A stretch of DNA of 35,292 nucleotides from Chitinophaga pinensis (GTDB lineage Bacteria; Bacteroidota; Bacteroidia; Chitinophagales; Chitinophagaceae), in NCBI GenBank assembly GCA_943331145.2, contig CALQKL020000002.1, positions 1 to 35,292 of the forward strand, given 5' to 3'. How positions within the stretch are numbered: position 1 is the stretch's first letter; each line of letters starts with the position of its first letter. A program made the translations under genes and the position numbers. The notes under the pieces are model-generated. The model ran no database searches, was not told the origin of the DNA, and saw only the letters and a list, made by a program, of their open reading frames with translations. This document shows positions 28,701-35,292 of the stretch, piece by piece.

Positions 28701-29657
28701 ATGAAATCATCTATAATTTTAAGCGTTTTAATTCTAATTAATTGCAATTTATTTGCACAAAACACAGCAGGTAAAAGTAACGATAAGGCTAGAATTACAT
28801 TGGCTTCATTTGTTCCACAACAAATAGACCAAATGCCTGAAGCCGCTCGTAGTAGTCTTGCTAATAAACTAAGCCAAATTGCAACACAAAATGGTCTTGG
28901 TGGTAAAGCTTCTAATGAACGTTTTATTATTACGGCTAATATCAATGTTATATCTAAAGAATTAACTCCTACTGCACCTCCTATGCAAGCATTTGTTTTA
29001 GATATTACTTTATACATTGGAGATGGTATTTCTGGCACGAAATTTTCAAGTATTTCAACTCAAGTTAAGGGAGTTGGTGAAAGTGAAACCAAAGCTTATA
29101 TCTCTGCACTTAAAAATTTAAAAACTACCGATCCAAAATATCAATCTTTTATTGAAACGGGTAAAACTAAAATTGTTGAGTATTATAACAGTAAGTGTGA
29201 TTTTATAATAAGTGAGGCTAAAGCATCTGCTAAACAGGATAAATTTGAGGAAGCAATTTTTAAATTAACATCAGTTCCCGATGTTTGTAAAGATTGTTAC
29301 GATAAATGTATGAATGAAGTAGGTCCAATTTATAAAGATAAAATTAATAAAGATGCAATGAAAATAATGACTGAAGCAAATGCATTATGGGCTGCTGGTC
29401 AAGATATCGAAACAGCTCAAAAAGTTGCAGCTTTGTTAGCTACTGTTGATCCTAGTTCAGGTTTATTTGATGCGGTACAGAAATTATCTGATAAGATAGC
29501 TAAACGAGTTAAAGAAATTGATAATCGTGAATGGAAATATGCTTTAAAAGAACAAGCACAAGAAAGTGAAAGAATTGAAGCAGTAAGAGCAATTGGAGTT
29601 GCTTACGGTGAAAACCAACCTCAAACAGTTAATTACAATGTAATTGGATGGTGGTAA
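28701..29657 (+). CDS. Exported protein of unknown function with CxxCxxxC motif, CsgG/FlgT-like N-terminal domain suspected
   Basis: Signal peptide ending NLFAQ; ARITLASFVPQQIDQMPEAARSSLANKLSQIATQNGLGG..ERFIITANINVI; VCKDCYDKC. Confidence 0.8.
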   Translation: MKSSIILSVLILINCNLFAQNTAGKSNDKARITLASFVPQQIDQMPEAARSSLANKLSQIATQNGLGGKASNERFIITANINVISKELTPTAPPMQAFVLDITLYIGDGISGTKFSSISTQVKGVGESETKAYISALKNLKTTDPKYQSFIETGKTKIVEYYNSKCDFIISEAKASAKQDKFEEAIFKLTSVPDVCKDCYDKCMNEVGPIYKDKINKDAMKIMTEANALWAAGQDIETAQKVAALLATVDPSSGLFDAVQKLSDKIAKRVKEIDNREWKYALKEQAQESERIEAVRAIGVAYGENQPQTVNYNVIGWW

Positions 29658-29696
29658 AATTTAGCTAACAAACTAATAGTACCGTATAATATTTAT

Positions 29697-29725
29697 AAAA
29701 TGCCCCGTTATTAACGGGGCATTTT
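29697..29725 (+). terminator. Intrinsic terminator closing the exported-protein cluster
   Basis: Perfect 14-bp stem aaaatgccccgtta-t-taacggggcatttt. Confidence 0.9.
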
Positions 29726-30004
29726 ACTTTATAATAACACCTTCAAAATAGCAAGTCTATTATCTTATTATTGAGCATGCGTAATTTAAAATGGGCTAAT
29801 CTACTAATTAGCGTTTAATTGTAATCATTAGAAATATAAAGTATTGGATCTACTTGTTAACTGAGTCAAAAAATCCTTTTTGCAGTATTAATGCAATACC
29901 AATACAAGTATTTTCTATACTTGACTGAATACTTTTCACTATGCAAAATCAATGTTTAAAATCAACCATTTTTTGAAATTGGTCTGCAATAAAGAAAACA
30001 CAAA

Positions 30005-32344
30005 CTAATTTTTGTTACCACTTTTTTTATTAAATAAAACCAGCAATACTGGTAAAAAAATAAGGTTGGTTATTGTAGCTACCAACAAGGTGATAGAGGT
30101 AAGCCATCCTAAAGCAAAAGTGCCTCCAAAACTACTTCCGCAAAAAATAATAAAGCCCGCCATCAAAACCAATGAGGTGTAAATAATGCTTAATCCGGTT
30201 TGCTTCACCGTTTGTTTTACAGTAGCTTCCACATCATTATTATACATAGGCAAAATTTGTCGGTAGTTTACCAAAAATCGAATGGTAATATCTACAGCAA
30301 TACCCAGAGCAACGCTAAAAACCAATACAGTTGAAGGTTTTAGAGGAACGCCTACCCAACCCATTACACCTGCTGTAACCATTAATGGTATAATATTGGG
30401 CAATAAAGAAACAATGAGCATTTTAAAAGAACGGAACAAATAAAGCATACAAAACGCAATCAAAATAAAAGCCCAAAATATACTTTCCTTTAAGCCATTT
30501 ATGATAAACTTACTGCCTTCTAAAAATGTTATACTCGTTCCCGTTAGTGTTACCTGATAGCTGGTATCAAAATACTGATTGGCTTTTTCTTGAATGTTTG
30601 ACAATACTTGAGGCAAACGCTCCGTTCCAACATCAGCCATATTTACACTGATGCGTGTGTACCTAGAGCTACTATCAATAAAGGCATTCAGCATATTTAC
30701 ACCTCCATTACCTTCTCCTTTAGAGGCTACAATTAAGTCATTAATTATTGCACCTTCTTCATTAGATGGCATCCGATAACTCGTGGAATCGTTATCATAA
30801 AATGCTTGAGTGGCAAACTTTAATCCTTCTGATACATTTAAAGGTTTGTTCATTTCTTTTTGAGAAGCGATATACATCGACAAAGAATCTATGCGATTGA
30901 ATATGCTCAATCCTTTTCTTTTTACCCCCCTTCTCTTTTTTGTATCTACCATAATCTCAAGCGGCATTATTCCTTTAAAATTCTTTTCGAAAAATTTCAA
31001 ATCGAGGTAAACTTTATCCGTCTTTGGCAAATCATCTACAATAAATCCTACAGACTTTAACTTTAGAATACCCAATATTGAAAAAATAATTATTGCACCA
31101 GTTGCAATCCATACATATTTTGTATGTGTGAAAATCCAAGCTTCAATTTTATTCAAAGCCGTAATAATCCATTTGTTATCCAGATACTTTAATTGATTCT
31201 TTTTTGGTGATGGCAAATAGCTTAATACTGATGGCAATAATATAAATGAAATCACAAAAATCAACATGATGCTGATGCCCGAAACCACCCCAAACTCTTT
31301 TAAAATAGCAGATTTGGTAAATGCAAAAACAGCAAAACCAATCGCGGCTGTAATGTTGCAAAACAACGTTACAACGCCCATTTTGCTGACCATTTCAATA
31401 AGTGCCCGATGTTTTCTTTCATGTTCATCTTCGGTTTGCTGCTGCAAATAAGAAGTATGGTATTTATTGATAAAATAGATGCAATTGGGAATGCCGATTA
31501 CCACTACCAATGAAGGAATTAATGCGGTTAGTAAAGTGATTTTATATCCACACAAATAAATTAATGCTACAGTCCAAATTACCCCAATCATCACCACACT
31601 TAATGAAATAATGGCTGTACTAAAAGATCTAAAAAACAACAACAATATCAATGTACTTAGCAGCAAAGAGCCCCATAAAAAAAAGTTCATTTCTTTTTTT
31701 ACACGTTCTGCCACAACGGTACGAATTAATGGCAAACCGCTTAAATGCACTTCAACACCAGTAGATTTTTGATACGCATCTGTTGCCTGCATAATGCCAT
31801 TTACAATGGCTACACGCGCTGGCGAATTCAAAGAGTCTTTATTTATTTTCACAGCCATCAAATACGCTTCCGAATCTGCATTGTACAACATCGATTTGTA
31901 AAACGGTAAATTCAAAAATTGAATTTTAGCATCTTCTAATTGATTAGCATCAATATATTCTAAGGCAAATATTTTTTTGGGAATAAACTTTTCTCCTAAA
32001 CTGTCTTTTTCCAACATGATGGCATCCGGCACTCCCAAAACATTTTCTACACAGTTAACTTTTTTTATTTCACCCGTTAATTTTTGATAGGCTTTAAAAT
32101 GATCTAATGTGAAAAATTTTTTTGTTTCTACACCAATAACCAGCATATTGCCATCCCCACCAAAAATCTTCTTAAAATTGGCATTCTCCTGATATTTGAT
32201 ATTATCCACCGGAATGGCACGCGAAAACTCATAGCTTAATTTAACCTTTGAAGCGTAATAGCCCATAACAATGGTTGACACAACCAAAGCCGTTAATAAA
32301 ATAAGTTTGTTTTTTAGTACAAATTTTGCCAGTTTCTGCCACAT
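30005..32344 (-). CDS. MMPL/RND-superfamily (SSD-like) transporter
   Basis: Two repeated halves with large loops and TM clusters; GIPNCIYFINKYH and VFSVALGIAVDITIRFLVNYRQ motifs. Confidence 0.93.
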   Translation of the reverse strand: MWQKLAKFVLKNKLILLTALVVSTIVMGYYASKVKLSYEFSRAIPVDNIKYQENANFKKIFGGDGNMLVIGVETKKFFTLDHFKAYQKLTGEIKKVNCVENVLGVPDAIMLEKDSLGEKFIPKKIFALEYIDANQLEDAKIQFLNLPFYKSMLYNADSEAYLMAVKINKDSLNSPARVAIVNGIMQATDAYQKSTGVEVHLSGLPLIRTVVAERVKKEMNFFLWGSLLLSTLILLLFFRSFSTAIISLSVVMIGVIWTVALIYLCGYKITLLTALIPSLVVVIGIPNCIYFINKYHTSYLQQQTEDEHERKHRALIEMVSKMGVVTLFCNITAAIGFAVFAFTKSAILKEFGVVSGISIMLIFVISFILLPSVLSYLPSPKKNQLKYLDNKWIITALNKIEAWIFTHTKYVWIATGAIIIFSILGILKLKSVGFIVDDLPKTDKVYLDLKFFEKNFKGIMPLEIMVDTKKRRGVKRKGLSIFNRIDSLSMYIASQKEMNKPLNVSEGLKFATQAFYDNDSTSYRMPSNEEGAIINDLIVASKGEGNGGVNMLNAFIDSSSRYTRISVNMADVGTERLPQVLSNIQEKANQYFDTSYQVTLTGTSITFLEGSKFIINGLKESIFWAFILIAFCMLYLFRSFKMLIVSLLPNIIPLMVTAGVMGWVGVPLKPSTVLVFSVALGIAVDITIRFLVNYRQILPMYNNDVEATVKQTVKQTGLSIIYTSLVLMAGFIIFCGSSFGGTFALGWLTSITLLVATITNLIFLPVLLVLFNKKSGNKN

Positions 32345-32422
32345 AATGTTTTAATATTGGTGTATAATGTGCTTATCCGATTGCAAAGAAAGTTTATTTA
32401 TTTTGAATTATTATTAAGGAAA

Positions 32423-32450
32423 TAAAAAGTAAAAAGTAAAAAGTAAAAAA
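32423..32450. repeat. 7-bp tandem repeat (taaaaag), about 4 copies
   Basis: taaaaag taaaaag taaaaag taaaaaa in the divergent RND/recO intergenic region. Confidence 0.8.
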
Positions 32451-32508
32451 TGGAGTATCTGCAAGTTTAATTTTTTTGAATTTTTAATTTTGACTTTTGA
32501 ATTAATCA

Positions 32509-33255
32509 ATGACACACAAAACCAAAGGAATAGTATTGCGCACCATTAAATATGGTGAAACAAGTGTAGTTGCGACTATACTAACTGAAGTATTTGGTGT
32601 ACAAACGTATTTAGTCAATGGGGTTAGAAAATCGCAAAAAAAAGACAGCAAAGCCATTATGCTGCAACCCGCGGCAATTCTTGATTTAGACGTTTATCAC
32701 AACGAACTTAAAAGTTTACAACGAATTAAATCTTGTAGTTGGGTTAAATTATACACCCACGTTTTATCCGATGTGGTAAAAAACAGCATCGCTACATTTA
32801 TGGTTGAATTGATTTACAAATCGTTAAAGCAACCCGAAAACAATCCGGATCTTTTTTATTTTTGCGAAGATGCTTTTTTAAATTTGGATGCGTCAGAAAT
32901 CAATGTGGCTGCCAATTTCCCTTTATACTTTTCATTACAACTTCCCTATTTTTTAGGATTTAAAATTGAGCCAATAAAAAACAATCCAACTTCTGCTCAA
33001 GATATTTATTTGGATTTACAAGAAGGATATTTTACAGATCACAAACCTTTTCACAATCATTTTATACAAGGAGAATTGGCATTAATTACTGCCGAATTAT
33101 TAAAAGTAATGCATCCTTCCGAATTGAATCAAATTCGTTTAAATAAAGAAACCCGAAGGCTCTTACTCACTGCATTTCAACAATACTTTGGATTACATGT
33201 GCAGGATTTTGGACAGATGAAAACATTGAAAATTATGCAGGATGTGTTGGGGTAA
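32509..33255 (+). CDS. recO: DNA repair protein RecO
   Basis: MTHKTKGIVLRTIKYGETSVVATILTEVFGVQTYLVNGVRKSQKK; RecO length and architecture. Confidence 0.92.
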   Translation: MTHKTKGIVLRTIKYGETSVVATILTEVFGVQTYLVNGVRKSQKKDSKAIMLQPAAILDLDVYHNELKSLQRIKSCSWVKLYTHVLSDVVKNSIATFMVELIYKSLKQPENNPDLFYFCEDAFLNLDASEINVAANFPLYFSLQLPYFLGFKIEPIKNNPTSAQDIYLDLQEGYFTDHKPFHNHFIQGELALITAELLKVMHPSELNQIRLNKETRRLLLTAFQQYFGLHVQDFGQMKTLKIMQDVLG

Positions 33256-33269
33256 GAGAAGGTTTAAAA

Positions 33270-33500
33270 CGCTTCGCTGGTTTAATAGTTTAATGGTTTA
33301 AGGTTGGAAGTATTTTCCGTTTTGAGGGTTTATAAATAACAAATAAGAAATATTAAATAAGAAATAAGAAAGTTGGTTTTCCTTCTACATTTTACATTTT
33401 CAAAATATTGGGAATTTTCATAGCCCACGGTTTCAACCGTGGGTGGAAGAGATTAAATGCAAAAAATCAATCAACCTTAAACCATTAAACCAGCGAAGCG
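33270..33500. repeat. Inverted repeat pair with internal hairpin and A-rich tandem words
   Basis: Left cgcttcgctggtttaatagtttaatggtttaaggtt (33270-33305); right aaccttaaaccattaaaccagcgaagcg (33473-33500); arms match apart from an insertion in the left arm. Confidence 0.75.
33424..33443. repeat. Palindromic unit cccacggtt-tc-aaccgtggg
   Basis: Perfect 9-bp stem with 2-nt loop centre. Confidence 0.8.
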
Positions 33501-33578
33501 ATTTAAACTATTGAACCTTCGCACCTCCTTTGCGTCTTTGCTCCATTGCGTGCTTTGCGCGAAACCAAACCTACCATC

Positions 33579-34727
33579 CTAAACAATCCGCCTCACCCCA
33601 TCTCCCAACAACACTACACCTGGCGTTTTTCCTTTTTCAAAACTGCCGTAAACATCATCCACTTCCAATGCCCTTGCGCCATTTATCGTTGCCCATTGCA
33701 GCAATTGCTCCATCGGAATAAATGTGAAATGCTTTTTCAATACATTGATTTCATTATAGATGCAGAGTTGATCATTCGAAGCTAAACTATCCGTACCAAT
33801 TACAAAATTGCAGTTGTTGTTTATTAGCATCTCTACATTAGGTAAGCAATTGCTAATGTATAAATTGGCATTTGGACAAAGACAGATATACAAGTTCGAA
33901 ATTAAATCCCCATAAAAAGTTTTAGCATATTGCACATCTGCTTCCTCGGTAAACACATTGTGCACCAACAATAATGGCTGATTTATTTTAAAATTGGGTA
34001 AAATATCTTGCAAACTGCTTTTTCCTTTTGGCTCAAATGCTTCCATTGAAATGTTGAAACGACGATAAAAATCAACAAACCCACCCGATTTTTTTTGGAA
34101 CAAAATGGTTTCTTCTATCGTTTCTTGATTGTGTATGCTAATGAGTTTGTTATCCGCATAGTCAACTATTTTTTGTAAAAGCGCTGTTGATACTGAATAA
34201 GGCGCATGCGGAACAATAGATGTTTTTGAAAAATGCGTTTTGAATTGATGATAAACCTCCAATATTTTTTCAAAACGAGCATTTGCCATTTCCGCTGGAA
34301 AACCTGCCACTTCAATAAAATTATGATAATGTAAATGCTGCTTTGTTTTTTGAGGTATCGTGTTGGTGTTGTTGCAAATATCACCTACCGCCACAATGCC
34401 ATTTTGAAGCATTTCAGTTTCTGCAGATGCAATTGCTGTTGATATTTCTACATCTGTTGCATTTCGTTCCACCATAATCTTCCCCAAAAAATCAATCAAT
34501 CCCGTATTTTTTTCTATTTTTCCTTTCAGATGAGATAATTCCAAATGGCAATGGCAGTTTATAAACCCTGGAGATAGCGTGCCTTCAAAAAATTCTACAT
34601 CATTTCCAGCTTCAGTTGCGGGTAAAATATCTACAATTGTACCATTTTCATCTACCAAAAGAACCGAATCTTTGGGTAAAAATTGGTAACCATTAAAAAT
34701 TGTTGTGGCAGTTAATTTTCTATACAA
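33579..34727 (-). CDS. Amidohydrolase-superfamily deaminase (TRZ/ATZ/aminofutalosine deaminase-like)
   Basis: SPGFINCHCHLELSHL metal motif, HAPYSVS, HNQE, NFVIGTDSLASND. Confidence 0.88.
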   Translation of the reverse strand: MYRKLTATTIFNGYQFLPKDSVLLVDENGTIVDILPATEAGNDVEFFEGTLSPGFINCHCHLELSHLKGKIEKNTGLIDFLGKIMVERNATDVEISTAIASAETEMLQNGIVAVGDICNNTNTIPQKTKQHLHYHNFIEVAGFPAEMANARFEKILEVYHQFKTHFSKTSIVPHAPYSVSTALLQKIVDYADNKLISIHNQETIEETILFQKKSGGFVDFYRRFNISMEAFEPKGKSSLQDILPNFKINQPLLLVHNVFTEEADVQYAKTFYGDLISNLYICLCPNANLYISNCLPNVEMLINNNCNFVIGTDSLASNDQLCIYNEINVLKKHFTFIPMEQLLQWATINGARALEVDDVYGSFEKGKTPGVVLLGDGVRRIV

Positions 34728-34798
34728 AATGATTGGTTGATATACTGTAAATTTGCACGCCTTGGTTTTTGTGAACCAATTAAAGTTAAAATTACACT

Positions 34799-35292
34799 AT
34801 GTTAGATAAACTGGATGCAATAAAGGCAAAATTTGATAATATTGGCGTGGCACTTACCAATCCCGAAATTGTTAGCGATAACAAGAAGTATAGTGCTATG
34901 AGCAAAGAATATCGAAGTTTGGGTAAAATTGTAGATGTTAGAAACGCTTATGTAAAAGTATTGGATGATATCGAATTTAATAAAGAGGTTTTAAATTCAG
35001 ATGATGAGGAGATGCGTGAAATGGCAAAAATGGAATTGCCAGAATTGGAGATTACAAAAGATAATCTGGAAAAACAGATTAGAAACTTGTTGATTCCAAA
35101 AGATCCATATGATGAGAAAAATGCAATCTTGGAAATCAGAGCCGGAACTGGTGGCGATGAAGCTTCATTATTTGCTGGTAATTTATTACGTATGTATTTA
35201 AAATACTGCGAAAAGAAAGGCTGGAAAACTGCAGTACTGAGTGAAAGTGAAGGTACCGTTGGTGGATATAAAGAGGTTCAATTGGAAGTGGT
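34799..35292 (+). CDS. prfA: Peptide chain release factor 1 (3' partial)
   Basis: Manual translation MLDKLDAIKAKFDNIGVALTNPEIVSD...ILEIRAGTGGDEASLFAGNLLRMYLKYCEKKGWK; frame open to the window end. Confidence 0.93.
   Translation, partial: MLDKLDAIKAKFDNIGVALTNPEIVSDNKKYSAMSKEYRSLGKIVDVRNAYVKVLDDIEFNKEVLNSDDEEMREMAKMELPELEITKDNLEKQIRNLLIPKDPYDEKNAILEIRAGTGGDEASLFAGNLLRMYLKYCEKKGWKTAVLSESEGTVGGYKEVQLEV

Noticed and set aside
29731-30004. Non-coding gap after the cluster terminator, checked for an RNA gene
   Set aside because: No tRNA/rRNA-like structure recognised; only weak short inverted words.
33530-33785. Overlapping plus-strand ORFs of 63 and 79 aa
   Set aside because: Antisense to the amidohydrolase C-terminus and repeat-derived sequence.

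Overview
AT-rich Bacteroidota-type chromosomal window (AQ-type signal peptide cleavage sites, gldC, TAnnTTTG promoter elements), with about 34 confident CDS and no rRNA, tRNA, CRISPR or transposase seen. Left end: the tail of an exopolysaccharide/O-antigen locus (SLBB export protein, Wzz, Wzx, Wzy-like, GT2). Middle: mostly housekeeping genes (UvrD/PcrA helicase, cdsA, psd, HAD phosphatase, SDR, HK/RR pair, nadK, POTRA/BamA-like protein, CBS, alpha/beta hydrolase, CvpA, YqeY, gldC, glycosyltransferase, CorC/HlyC-type protein, gmk, murA). Right end: MMPL/RND transporter, recO, amidohydrolase and the start of prfA. The best candidate for an undescribed system is 24467-29657: six consecutive same-strand genes, all with export signals (five SPI-like, one lipoprotein). 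It includes a tandem paralogous pair and hints of FlgT/CsgG/LPP20-like folds. It follows a 583-bp AT-rich non-coding region and ends at a strong hairpin terminator. Other notable points are MurA with Asp in place of the catalytic Cys, a cupredoxin lacking its axial Met, a 56-aa Lys/Cys-rich exported peptide missing from the ORF track, and several intergenic palindromes and 7-bp tandem repeats.
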